Part shown: positions 15,356-24,219 of the stretch, in pieces
Layout: each line of letters opens with the position of its first letter
Position numbering within the stretch: position 1 is the stretch's first letter
Assembly (NCBI GenBank): GCA_934699705.1
Contig: CAKUXD010000003.1
Span: forward strand, 1-64,000
Direction: 5' to 3'
DNA: 64,000 nucleotides
DNA from: an uncultured Candidatus Melainabacteria bacterium
GTDB taxonomy: Bacteria; Cyanobacteriota; Vampirovibrionia; Gastranaerophilales; Gastranaerophilaceae
Translations under genes and position numbers: made by a program
The notes under the pieces: generated by a model
The model's database searches: none
What the model was told of the DNA's origin: nothing
What the model saw: only the letters and a program-made list of their open reading frames with translations

Positions 15356-16393
15356 ATGGATAATGCACTTCTTTCACAACAACAAATTTTAGCAATGAAT
15401 TCAACACAAAAAGTTGCGGCTTTACTGATTTTACTAGGGCCAACGACTGCGTCTGAGGTGTTGAAAAATATTACAGACAACGACTTGTTAGAGCAAATTG
15501 CTTTGGAAATTGCAAGTTTAAATAAAGTGCCAATGGAATCTTTAATTGGTATTTTGGAAGAATTTAGAGCCTTGTTTCAAGCTAGTAATTATTTGGCTCA
15601 AGGCGGTAAAAATTATGCAAAACAAGTTTTAGAATTGACTTATGGTCCAGAACAGGCAAAAAGAATTATGGATAGATTAGAAACATTAATGAATGCAAAT
15701 CCGTTCCAATTCTTTAATGAGGCAGACCCTGTACAATTGGCAACTTCGTTCCAAAATGAAAACCCTCAATTGATTGCTTTGATTTTGGCATACTTACAAC
15801 CAAGCCAATCCGCTAAGGTTTTGAACTGTTTGCCACCAGAGGTTCAAGCGCAAGTTGCGATGAAGATTGCAGATATGGATACAACAAATCCTGAAATTTT
15901 GGCTGATATTGAAAAAATTGTAGAATCGAAATTCTCATCAGTAATGGTTCAAGACTTCTCTCAAGCTGGTGGTATTGACACATTAGCAAATATCTTGAAC
16001 AGAACTGATAGAGCAACAGAAAGAAATGTTCTTGAATTACTTGAAATTGAAAATCCTGCACTTGCAGATGAAGTTCGCGAATTGATGTTCGTATTTGAAG
16101 ACATTGTTCAACTTGATAACAGAACAGTTCAACGTATTTTACGCGAAGTTAATACAAAAGACTTGGCACTTGCACTTAAAGGTACAAAAGAAGAAGTTAG
16201 AGAAAAAATCTTTAATAATATGTCAGAACGTGCTCAACAAATGTTACGTGATGATATGGAATACTTAGGACCAGTAAGGGCAAAAGACGTACAAGAAGTT
16301 CAATCCTCAATTTGTGCTACAATTAAGGCTCTTGAGGCTTCTGGTGATATCGTAATAGAACGCGATGAAAATGAGGAAGAATTCATTGACTAG
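15356..16393 (+). CDS. fliG: Flagellar motor switch protein FliG
   Basis: This rotor protein contacts MotA and sets rotation direction. The 345-residue protein has the N-terminal FliF-binding domain, the middle domain with ENPQLIALILAYL (family form EHPQ, so His is Asn here) and the C-terminal torque domain with charged helices (LDNRTVQRILREVNTKDLALAL and KIFNNMSERAQQMLRDDMEY). It overlaps the start of fliH by about 23-29 nt, indicating coupled translation. Confidence 0.95.
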   Translation: MDNALLSQQQILAMNSTQKVAALLILLGPTTASEVLKNITDNDLLEQIALEIASLNKVPMESLIGILEEFRALFQASNYLAQGGKNYAKQVLELTYGPEQAKRIMDRLETLMNANPFQFFNEADPVQLATSFQNENPQLIALILAYLQPSQSAKVLNCLPPEVQAQVAMKIADMDTTNPEILADIEKIVESKFSSVMVQDFSQAGGIDTLANILNRTDRATERNVLELLEIENPALADEVRELMFVFEDIVQLDNRTVQRILREVNTKDLALALKGTKEEVREKIFNNMSERAQQMLRDDMEYLGPVRAKDVQEVQSSICATIKALEASGDIVIERDENEEEFID

Positions 16394-17333
16394 GATTAAA
16401 GGTAGTAATGTTCAAATAGGTTCTAGCTTTGTTTTGCCTTTAGAAACTAATCAGCTAAAGGATATAGAAATTCGTATAAAAAAAATGTTAGCTGATGCAA
16501 ATGCGCAAAAAGAACTCTTGATTAATGAAGGTGCGCAAAAGGCTAAAGAATTGGTTGAAGAAGCAAAACAGATTATTGAACAAGCTCAGATTGAATCCGA
16601 AAAACTTATTGAAACTGCAAAAAATCAGGCACAAGAAGAATCCGACGCAATACGCGAACAGGCTCGCCAAGAAGGTTATGACGCTGGTAACAAACAAGGT
16701 TATGAAGACGGCACTCGTTCTTTAGAAGAAAAAGTAAAGGCAGTGGATATTTTTTCTAAAAGTCAATTTGACATTAAGCACAATATAATTAAGTCTGCAG
16801 AATTAGATATTGTAGATTTGGTTATTGCAATTGCTAAAAAAGTTTGTAAAAAGACCTTAGATGATGATATTAACGTTTTAAAAACTATTACAGAAGATGC
16901 AATTAAACAATTGAAAGACAAAGAATCAATAACTATAACAATTCACCCTGATTTAGCTGAAAAAATTTATTCTATTTCAGAGGAATTGAAGGTTGATATA
17001 CCAAAACTTGAACATATAAAAGTTATTGAAGACATAAATGTTTCTCCAGACGGAACAATTGTAGAAACTCCTCTTTCGCGTGTGGATTGCAGGTTACAAA
17101 CTCAATTAAATCAAATAGCGGAAAAACTAATGGAAACACATTATTCTGCGATTGAGGAAAATGAAGAAGAATCTATTGATGAGGCGATAGAAGAAATTCA
17201 AGCAACAGAAGATGAAATTCAAGATAAACAAGATGAAATCGAACTTTTGCAAGATGAAAATTTAGATAATACAAAATCTGAAATGGTAGATAATGTTGTT
17301 GTTGAGGATTTAGAACATGACGATAACATTTAA
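16365..17333 (+). CDS. fliH: Flagellar assembly protein FliH
   Basis: FliH regulates the FliI ATPase and brings export cargo to the gate. A long Ala/Glu/Lys-rich helix (about residues 35-125; AKELVEEAKQIIEQAQIE) leads to the C-terminal FliI-binding region (VDLVIAIAKKVCKKTL ... VDCRLQTQLNQIAEKL). A very acidic tail of about 60 residues (EENEEESIDEAIEEI and onward) is not typical and may be lineage-specific. ATGs at 16365 and 16371 are both inside fliG and have no clear ribosome binding site, so the start is uncertain by two codons. The 3' end overlaps fliI by 17 nt. Confidence 0.87.
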   Translation: MKMRKNSLTRIKGSNVQIGSSFVLPLETNQLKDIEIRIKKMLADANAQKELLINEGAQKAKELVEEAKQIIEQAQIESEKLIETAKNQAQEESDAIREQARQEGYDAGNKQGYEDGTRSLEEKVKAVDIFSKSQFDIKHNIIKSAELDIVDLVIAIAKKVCKKTLDDDINVLKTITEDAIKQLKDKESITITIHPDLAEKIYSISEELKVDIPKLEHIKVIEDINVSPDGTIVETPLSRVDCRLQTQLNQIAEKLMETHYSAIEENEEESIDEAIEEIQATEDEIQDKQDEIELLQDENLDNTKSEMVDNVVVEDLEHDDNI

Positions 17334-18633
17334 TAAAGAAAAATTTTTAGACGCAGTAAATGAAGTTCAAACAATAAAAGAAATAGGGCGCGTTGTAGAG
17401 ATTACAGGCTTAATAATTGAATCAGACGGTCCTCAATCAAGTATTGGTGATTTGTGTTATATTTACAAAAAAAACACTGAAAAACCAATATGGGCTGAGG
17501 TTGTGGGGTTTAAAGAAGGTAAAATTTTATTAATGCCTTTAGGTTCAATGGACGGAGTTCAACCTGGGGCGATTGTGTTGAATACAGGTGGCGCGATGAA
17601 AATAAAAGTTGGAAACCAGCTTTTAGGTCGAGTTTTAGACGGATTAGGTAACCCGATTGATTCTTTGGGCGAAGTTACATCGCAATCGTTTGTTTCGACT
17701 TCAGCAAAACCAATTAACCCTTTAAAACGTGCAAGAATTGAAGAACCTTTATCTTTAGGAATAAAATCTATTGATGGGTTTATTACAGTTGGTAAAGGTC
17801 AAAGATTAGGTATTTTTGCAGGTTCTGGTGTTGGTAAAAGTACAACTCTTTCTATGATGGCAAAAAATACTACCGCAGATATTAATGTTATTGCGTTGAT
17901 TGGGGAACGTGGTCGTGAGGTTCGCGAATTTATTGAAAAAAATATGGGTCCTGAAGGTATGAAACGCACTGTTGTTGTTGCTGCGACTTCTGAGCAACCT
18001 GATTTGGTAAAAATTAAAGCTGCGTTTGTTGCGACTTCAATTGCAGAATATTTCAGAGATCAAGGTAAAGATGTATTGTTTATGCTTGATTCGGTAACTC
18101 GTATTGCTATGGCACAGCGTGTAGTTGGTTTAAACGCTGGAGAACCGCCAGCAATGAGAGGTTATACACCGAGTGTATTTGCAATTATGCCTCAGTTAAT
18201 GGAAAGGGCTGGTTGTAACGATAAAGGCTCAATTACTGCACTTTATACGGTATTAGTAGAAGGGGACGATTTCAACGAACCGATTTCCGATACTGCAAGA
18301 AGTATTTTAGACGGTCATATAATGCTTTCTCGTGATTTGGCGCATAGAAATCATTATCCAGCAGTTGATGTTTTACAGTCAATAAGCAGGGTTATGGGTG
18401 ATGTTACGACAAAAGAACATCGAGATGCTGCGGCACAGGTTAGAAATTGGCTTGCCGTTTATAAAAAGAACGAAGATTTGATTAATATCGGTGCATACGT
18501 AAAAGGTTCTGATCCTGTTTGTGATGAGGCAATTAGAAGAATGAATCAAATAAATGCTTTTTTATGCCAAAGTACAGATGATAAATTTGAATATGCAAAA
18601 ACAGTTGAGGATTTGATTAATCTATCCAAGTAA
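17317..18633 (+). CDS. fliI: Flagellum-specific ATPase FliI
   Basis: This F1-beta-like ATPase of the flagellar type III export apparatus has Walker A FAGSGVGKST (near residue 168), the GERGREVREF segment, Walker B VLFMLDSVTR and the family's RDLAHRNHYPAVDVLQSISR stretch. The length of 438 residues is normal. FliJ, which usually follows, is not present: the next gene is convergent on the other strand, 1 nt after the stop. Confidence 0.96.
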   Translation: MTITFNKEKFLDAVNEVQTIKEIGRVVEITGLIIESDGPQSSIGDLCYIYKKNTEKPIWAEVVGFKEGKILLMPLGSMDGVQPGAIVLNTGGAMKIKVGNQLLGRVLDGLGNPIDSLGEVTSQSFVSTSAKPINPLKRARIEEPLSLGIKSIDGFITVGKGQRLGIFAGSGVGKSTTLSMMAKNTTADINVIALIGERGREVREFIEKNMGPEGMKRTVVVAATSEQPDLVKIKAAFVATSIAEYFRDQGKDVLFMLDSVTRIAMAQRVVGLNAGEPPAMRGYTPSVFAIMPQLMERAGCNDKGSITALYTVLVEGDDFNEPISDTARSILDGHIMLSRDLAHRNHYPAVDVLQSISRVMGDVTTKEHRDAAAQVRNWLAVYKKNEDLINIGAYVKGSDPVCDEAIRRMNQINAFLCQSTDDKFEYAKTVEDLINLSK

Positions 18634-18634
18634 G

Positions 18635-19867
18635 TTATTTTTTAATCATATCAGCCATCATTCTTTTAGCTACAATAAGTTGTGTATCATTGCTTTTTTT
18701 AATGTCTTCCGTTGTTATTTCAACAGGAACATCTGGAGTGATACCTTTTTTGTTAATATCTGTACCGTTTGGGGTTAGATATTTTGCTATTGTTAGATTT
18801 AACCCTGTTTCGTTCGGCATAGGTAAAACTTCTTGAACCATACCTTTGCCGTAAGTTGTTGTACCGACAAGTTTTGCCTTTTTGTAATCTTTTAATGCGC
18901 CCGATAAAATTTCACTTGCACTTGCGCTTGAATGGTCGATAAGTACAATCAACGGCTTATTAACGTTGTAATTTGCTTTTTGTGCTGATAAATCTTGTTT
19001 TAAGCCGTTACGTCCAACAACACTTACAATTTTTCCCTCAGGAATAAATAAATTTGCGATGAATACGGCATTTGGAAGTAATCCTCCAGGGTTTCCGCGT
19101 AAATCAATAATCAAACCTTCTGTTTTTTCTGTTTTTTCTAAAGCTTCTAAAAATTCATTAGAAGTTGTTAAACCAATAAAACTTAAAATTTGAATATAGC
19201 CGATATTTTTATCAACAGAGCTTTTTACTGTTTTTATTTTAATTTCTTTTCTTTTAATATTTTTGGTAATTTTTTTGTTATTGCGAAGCAAAGTTAAATC
19301 TACCATACTGTTTTCAGGGCCTCTAACAAGACCTGCAACATCAGAAATACTCATTCCGCTAACTTCTTTTTTATCTACGGCAAAAACAATATCTCCGCTT
19401 TTTATTCCAGAATTACTGGCAGGAGTACCTTCAATAACATTAAAAACAGTAATTTTACCTGCGTTTGAGAAGATATTAACGCCAATACCAGTAATTTTAG
19501 AGTCGATTGACGTGTTTAATTCTGCATACTCTTTTTTAGATAAGAATTTAGAGTATGGGTCATTTAAACTTTCAAGCATTGTGTTAATAGCAACATAAGC
19601 GTCTTCGTCGGTTTTAATTTTGCCTTGGTAGTGTAATTTCCAGCGATACCAGTCTTGCTCGTTCATGCTTGAATCAAAATAAGATTTTTTAATGATTTTC
19701 CAACTTCTATCAAAAAGTTTTTGCGCAGAAATTTCTTCTGTATTAACTTTTGTTTGTAATACCTTTGGCGAAGTTGACAATTTAACATACATATTGTGTA
19801 AAATGTTGTTAAATATGAGTAACCCAGTTATTAAAATAAAAAAAATAATTACGTGTTTTTTGTTCAT
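18635..19867 (-). CDS. C-terminal processing protease (S41 family, CtpA-like)
   Basis: This exported serine protease cuts target proteins near the C-terminus. An N-terminal membrane anchor (HVIIFFILITGLLIFNNIL, residues 5-23) is followed by a helical region, a PDZ domain (about 115-190; GIGVNIFSNAGKITVFNVIEG, PASNSGIKSGDIVFAVD) and the S41 domain. The catalytic Ser is in DHSSASASEILSGAL and the Lys in TTTYGKGMVQEV, the standard Ser-Lys dyad arrangement. Length of 410 residues is typical. Substrates are unknown; it is convergent with fliI. Confidence 0.92.
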   Translation of the reverse strand: MNKKHVIIFFILITGLLIFNNILHNMYVKLSTSPKVLQTKVNTEEISAQKLFDRSWKIIKKSYFDSSMNEQDWYRWKLHYQGKIKTDEDAYVAINTMLESLNDPYSKFLSKKEYAELNTSIDSKITGIGVNIFSNAGKITVFNVIEGTPASNSGIKSGDIVFAVDKKEVSGMSISDVAGLVRGPENSMVDLTLLRNNKKITKNIKRKEIKIKTVKSSVDKNIGYIQILSFIGLTTSNEFLEALEKTEKTEGLIIDLRGNPGGLLPNAVFIANLFIPEGKIVSVVGRNGLKQDLSAQKANYNVNKPLIVLIDHSSASASEILSGALKDYKKAKLVGTTTYGKGMVQEVLPMPNETGLNLTIAKYLTPNGTDINKKGITPDVPVEITTEDIKKSNDTQLIVAKRMMADMIKK

Positions 19868-19911
19868 AGTTTAATTTAACATCAAGGGATAATTTTTATC
19901 AATAGGCGATT

Positions 19912-20125
19912 TGGTGAATGGTGAATAGTGATTTGTGAATAGTGAGTTGTCTTTTGTGAGTCGTGAGTTGAGTTTTGTTTGTCGATAAGTTAATAAGTAA
20001 TTAAGGCAATAAGTCTACCTATTATTAAAATGACAATTTTAATATAAATGAACTTAACGCCTTAACGTCTTATTGCCTTATAGTCTAAAAATCAACTCAC
20101 TATTCACAATTCACTATTTACTATA
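19912..20125. repeat. Stand-alone palindromic repeat element
   Basis: The left end (19913-19976) carries GTGAATAGTGA-type units; the right end (20091-20121) carries the inverted CAACTCACTATTCACAATTC. An inner inverted pair (AAGGCAATAAG near 20003; CTTATTGCCTTA near 20074) makes a nested structure of about 214 bp. The arms match those inside the two prepilin leaders, so this looks like a non-coding copy of the same repeat family. It sits between the ctp gene and the HEXXH gene and may serve as their spacer or transcript end. Confidence 0.65.
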
Positions 20126-20821
20126 TTACAATCTTTCAAACCCAGGAGAAGTTTGTGGAAGGTTTTGGTAGCCTTTGTTCATGTGAACCGTTTTCTTTAT
20201 GTATTTATCTGTGTAACCACCTTTAATAAACAATTGTTTAAGAGTGTTTTCTCTTTGCAATAAAGGGTGTTGGTGGTCGTTTGAGTCTGGATAAATTTCA
20301 AGCATTTCGCACCAAACTGCAGCTTCCATAGTCCACGCGTAAGTTTCTTCTGCAAGAGAATTATATTCGTCTTGGTGAAGTGCCTCATGTGATAACAACG
20401 CTGCAAGCGCTGCTGGTGGAGCGTCTGCGTGTCTTGGGTTAATAAATATGTAAAGAGTTTTGTTCTTTTTCCAACCTAATGCGTCAAAGTTTGCGTATTC
20501 TTCGTTTATTGCGCTAAGGTCTTTGAATTGAATTTTTACAGGCTTTTCTGTCAAATTATAACCTGTGATTGCGCGTCTTGAAAAGTCTGCCGTCGTATTT
20601 TTCATCATATCAAGTGCTACAAGAATAACTTCATCTTTGCTAATGCTTCTATACTCTTTTTTTAACTGTTCTAGGTAGATATCGTCATATTTTGGGGGAT
20701 AATTAGAGCGTGGTTGTTGTACGCTCACGTCTTCTTTTTTATTCCAAATTGCTGACTGTGATGCTTGCGGAATAAAAATTAATATAGCTAATGTTAAAAA
20801 TATAATCTTTTTCAAATTCAT
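20126..20821 (-). CDS. Secreted HEXXH-containing protein, putative metallopeptidase
   Basis: A cleavable signal peptide (KKIIFLTLAILIFIPQASQSA, about residues 4-24) directs this 231-residue protein out of the cytoplasm. The motif LLSHEALHQDE places His145, Glu146 and His149 in an HEXXH zinc site, with downstream glutamates (AEETYAW, 157-163) as possible third ligand, as in gluzincin-type peptidases. I do not recognise a named family. The gene ends next to a repeat element; its start is preceded by an AGAGG ribosome binding site. Protease activity is inferred from the motif only. Confidence 0.6.
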   Translation of the reverse strand: MNLKKIIFLTLAILIFIPQASQSAIWNKKEDVSVQQPRSNYPPKYDDIYLEQLKKEYRSISKDEVILVALDMMKNTTADFSRRAITGYNLTEKPVKIQFKDLSAINEEYANFDALGWKKNKTLYIFINPRHADAPPAALAALLSHEALHQDEYNSLAEETYAWTMEAAVWCEMLEIYPDSNDHQHPLLQRENTLKQLFIKGGYTDKYIKKTVHMNKGYQNLPQTSPGFERL

Positions 20822-20887
20822 AAAACCTCTTTATTTGCTTATTATATATTATAATGCTTTTTTTGTTAATTTCAAATCTTAAAAAAA

Positions 20888-20916
20888 TATTTACTTAATT
20901 TTGTTTGTATTATAAT
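20888..20916 (+). promoter_or_regulatory. Promoter of the oad-pck operon
   Basis: A perfect TATAAT (20911-20916) has a weak TATTTA at -35 (20888-20893, 17-bp spacer). A strong GGAGG ribosome binding site follows before the oadG ATG at 20936. Confidence 0.5.
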
Positions 20917-20935
20917 AATAAGTGGAGGAAAAAGT

Positions 20936-21151
20936 ATGATTACAGATGGATTAATTATAACAATCGTTGGAATGGGTGTAGTATTTACATTCTTAGCTTT
21001 GTTGGTTGTTTGTATGAATTTAATGGCAAAAGTAATTAATTTTGTTAACAAATTATGCCCTGAAGTTCAAGCAGAACCAGTAAAAGTTCATCGTTCAAAC
21101 GATGATGATGATGCGGTTGCAGTAGCAATTGCAATGGTAAAAATGAACTAG
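20936..21151 (+). CDS. oadG: Oxaloacetate decarboxylase gamma subunit
   Basis: This small one-helix subunit holds the sodium-pumping decarboxylase complex together. The 71-residue protein has one N-terminal membrane helix (LIITIVGMGVVFTFLALLVVCMNL), which includes the MGVVFTFL-type sequence typical of OadG, and a short charged tail with an Asp run. It is first in the oadG-oadA-oadB-pckA cluster, 22 nt before oadA. The call rests on size, topology and context. Confidence 0.85.
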   Translation: MITDGLIITIVGMGVVFTFLALLVVCMNLMAKVINFVNKLCPEVQAEPVKVHRSNDDDDAVAVAIAMVKMN

Positions 21152-21173
21152 TAATAATATAAGGAATTAGGAA

Positions 21174-22976
21174 ATGTCAAAAAAATTAATTAACGTAATG
21201 GACACCTCGTTCAGAGATGGTTTCCAGTCAGTATTTGGGGCAAGAGTTTTAGTTGACGACTTTTTGCCAGCATTGAAATCAGCTGTTGACGCTGGTATTA
21301 AGCATTTTGAGGTTGCAGGCGGTGCAAGATTTCAAGCTCCAATTTTTTTCTGTAACGAAAATGCTTTTGAAACAATGGATAAAATCAGAGAAACAGTAGG
21401 TCCTGATATTAAATTACAATCTTTAGCTCGTGGGGTTAATGTTGTTGGTTTGAACTCTCAATCTCGCGACGTTATTGACTTACACGCAAAAATGTTTGCA
21501 AAGCATGGTGTTAATGTAATTAGAAACTTTGATGCGTTAAATGATGTTAACAACTTAATTGATTCCGCAAATAGTATTAAAAAACATGGACTTCAACACG
21601 AAGTTACAATCACAATGATGGAACTTCCTTATGGTTGCGAAGGCGCTCATGATGTTGAATTTTATGTTCAAGTTTTAAGAAATATTTTAGATGCAGGAAT
21701 TCCGTTTGATTCTTTAGCATTTAAAGATGCTTCAGGTACTTCTCACCCAAGAAAAGTATTTGAAACAGTAAAAAGAGTTCGTGAAATGTTAGGTTCTGAT
21801 ATGCCAATCAGATTTCACTCGCACGAAACAGCAGGTACAGGTTTAGCTTGTTATTTAGCTGCATTAGACGCTGGTGCTGACGGAATTGACTTATCTATGA
21901 AACCTGTTTCTGGTGGTACTGCTCAACCTGATATCATTTCAATGTGGCATGCTTTACGCGGTACTGAATATGATTTAGGTTTGGATATTAAAAAGATTAT
22001 GGAAACAGAAGAAATTTTCAAAGAATGTATGAAAGATTACACAATTTCACCTGTTTCTTTAGCAGTAAATCCAATTCTTATCCAAGCTCCACTTCCAGGT
22101 GGTGCAACTGCTACAACAATTGACCAATTAAAAGATATGGGTATGTTAGACAAATTCCCTAAATTAATAGAAAATATGAAAGAAGTTGTTTCTCGCGGTG
22201 GTTTTGGAACTTCAGTTACTCCTGTTTCACAATTCTACGCTCAACAATCTTTCTTAAATGCAATTTCTGAACATCCTTGGGAAAAAGCAAATCCAGGATA
22301 TGCAAAAATGATTTTAGGTTATTTTGGAAAAACTCCTTGTGAACCTGATCCTGAATTGGTTAAATGGGCAGAAGAAAAAACAGGGTTAAAACCAACAACT
22401 GAAAAGGTTGTAGATATTAATGACAGAGATCCAGAAAAGGGCTTAAAATCAGCAGAAGAAAGATTAAAAGCTGCAGGTTTGCCTGTTACTGATGAAAACT
22501 TATTTATCGCAGCTGCTTGCAAAGACGGAAATGCAGATAAAGGTATTGATTTCTTGTTAGGCAAAGGTCATGTTGCAGTAAATAAAGGTCAAAAATCAGC
22601 TTCAAAATCAAATTATGAAAACGGAGCAACTGTTACAGTTAATGGAAAAGATTATGCTGTTAAAATTGAAGGTGATAAAGCGATTGTAAATGGCAAATCT
22701 TATGATGTTTCAATTGCAGAAGGAATGAAAGAGGTTTCTTCAAAACCATCTTCAAATGGTGCAGGTACAGAAGTTAAAGCACCATTACCAGGGGCAATTT
22801 TAAAAGTTATTGCACGAGAAGGCGATGTGGTTGAAGAAGGCGATGTTTTAATCTTAATGGAAGCTATGAAAATGGAAACAGAAATCAAAGCTCCATGTGC
22901 AGGTAAAGTTGATTCAGTTAGAGTTGACGTAGGTGCAACTGTTACTCCTGGTCAATTGTTGGTAACTTTAGGCTAA
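21174..22976 (+). CDS. oadA: Oxaloacetate decarboxylase alpha subunit (biotin carboxyltransferase)
   Basis: This subunit takes the carboxyl group from oxaloacetate onto biotin. The TIM-barrel carboxyltransferase domain (about residues 1-280) has DTSFRDGFQSVFG, the metal-binding HSHETAGTGLA and the GGTAQPD region. A PYC/OADA conserved domain (about 290-480) and a C-terminal biotinyl domain with EAMKMET follow; the biotinylated Lys is residue 566. The 600-residue length fits OadA and excludes pyruvate carboxylase, which has an ATP-grasp half. A pyruvate- or methylmalonyl-type pump is less likely given pckA in the same unit. Confidence 0.94.
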   Translation: MSKKLINVMDTSFRDGFQSVFGARVLVDDFLPALKSAVDAGIKHFEVAGGARFQAPIFFCNENAFETMDKIRETVGPDIKLQSLARGVNVVGLNSQSRDVIDLHAKMFAKHGVNVIRNFDALNDVNNLIDSANSIKKHGLQHEVTITMMELPYGCEGAHDVEFYVQVLRNILDAGIPFDSLAFKDASGTSHPRKVFETVKRVREMLGSDMPIRFHSHETAGTGLACYLAALDAGADGIDLSMKPVSGGTAQPDIISMWHALRGTEYDLGLDIKKIMETEEIFKECMKDYTISPVSLAVNPILIQAPLPGGATATTIDQLKDMGMLDKFPKLIENMKEVVSRGGFGTSVTPVSQFYAQQSFLNAISEHPWEKANPGYAKMILGYFGKTPCEPDPELVKWAEEKTGLKPTTEKVVDINDRDPEKGLKSAEERLKAAGLPVTDENLFIAAACKDGNADKGIDFLLGKGHVAVNKGQKSASKSNYENGATVTVNGKDYAVKIEGDKAIVNGKSYDVSIAEGMKEVSSKPSSNGAGTEVKAPLPGAILKVIAREGDVVEEGDVLILMEAMKMETEIKAPCAGKVDSVRVDVGATVTPGQLLVTLG

Positions 22977-22990
22977 TAGGAGTATAGAAA

Positions 22991-24181
22991 ATGCAATTAT
23001 TAGAAAGTTTAAAAAGTTTAAACAATATTACAGGCTATGCAAATATGGTGAAAGAACCATTACAAGGTGTAAACGGAGTTGAAAACTTCTTACACATGTA
23101 CGGTAGCATAATTATGTTTGCAGTTTGCTTGTTGTTATTATTCTTAGCAATAAAAAAGAATTACGAACCATTATTACTATTGCCAATTGGTTTTGGTGGT
23201 ATTTTAGCGAATATTCCAGTAGCTGGAATTGCAGAACCAGGTGGATTTTTGTACACTGTTTATCATATTGGTATTGACGGTGGCTTATTCCCATTATTTA
23301 TATTCATGGGTGTAGGTGCAATGACAGACTTCGGTCCTTTAATCGCTAACCCTAAAACAGCTTTGTTAGGTGGTGCAGCTCAGTTTGGTATATTTGGTGC
23401 TTTATTGGGTGCATTATTACTTGCAAAATATGCAGGATTTAATTTCGGTTTGGCAGAGGCTGCTTCTATTGGTATTATTGGTGGTGCTGATGGTCCGACT
23501 TCAATCTTTGTAACCTCAAGATTAGCTCCTGATTTGTTAGGTGCTATCGCAGTTGCAGCTTATTCATATATGGCGTTAGTTCCAATTATTCAACCGCCAA
23601 TTATGAAGGCTTTAACTACTGAGGCTGAAAGAAAGATTGAAATGGTTCAGTTACGACACGTTTCAACTCGTGAAAAAATTATATTCCCAATCGTAGTTTT
23701 GGGCTTATGTATAATCTTTTTGCCAGACGCTACGCCATTATTAGGCGCGTTGACATTTGGTAACTTAGTAATGCAATGCGGTGTTACAGAAAGATTATCG
23801 AAAACATTACAAAATGAATTTATCAATATCGTAACAATTTTGTTAGGTTTGTCAGTTGGTTCAAAACTTTCTGCGGATAAATTCTTAACTTTAGAAACTT
23901 TAGGTATTTTGTTCTTAGGCTTGTGTGCATTTTCAATTGCGACAGCTTCAGGTGTTTTATTTGCGAAATTAATGAACGTATTCTCACCAAAGAACAAAGT
24001 AAATCCATTAATTGGTGCGGCTGGTGTTTCAGCAGTTCCAATGGCAGCACGTGTTGTTAATAAAGTAGGTTTAGAGTCTAATCCTCAAAACTTCTTGTTA
24101 ATGCACGCAATGGGACCAAACGTAGCTGGTGTAATTGGCTCGGCGGTTGCTGCAGGTATATTATTGGCTCTTTGCGGTTAA
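22991..24181 (+). CDS. oadB: Sodium-translocating decarboxylase beta subunit
   Basis: This integral membrane subunit decarboxylates carboxybiotin and pumps sodium out of the cell. The 396-residue polytopic protein has about nine helices and the family signatures [20 protein letters not shown] and [16 protein letters not shown]. The first helix comes after a short amphipathic start. It follows oadA by 14 nt with its own ribosome binding site. It completes the pump with oadG and oadA. Confidence 0.94.
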   Translation: MQLLESLKSLNNITGYANMVKEPLQGVNGVENFLHMYGSIIMFAVCLLLLFLAIKKNYEPLLLLPIGFGGILANIPVAGIAEPGGFLYTVYHIGIDGGLFPLFIFMGVGAMTDFGPLIANPKTALLGGAAQFGIFGALLGALLLAKYAGFNFGLAEAASIGIIGGADGPTSIFVTSRLAPDLLGAIAVAAYSYMALVPIIQPPIMKALTTEAERKIEMVQLRHVSTREKIIFPIVVLGLCIIFLPDATPLLGALTFGNLVMQCGVTERLSKTLQNEFINIVTILLGLSVGSKLSADKFLTLETLGILFLGLCAFSIATASGVLFAKLMNVFSPKNKVNPLIGAAGVSAVPMAARVVNKVGLESNPQNFLLMHAMGPNVAGVIGSAVAAGILLALCG

Positions 24182-24219
24182 TAAATAATTTTTGTATAGG
24201 ATAATAAAAGGAGAAAAAG

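Noticed and set aside
19912..20125. CRISPR array or tandem repeat array
   Set aside because: Units are inverted and nested, not regularly spaced direct repeats with unique spacers; no cas genes are in the window.
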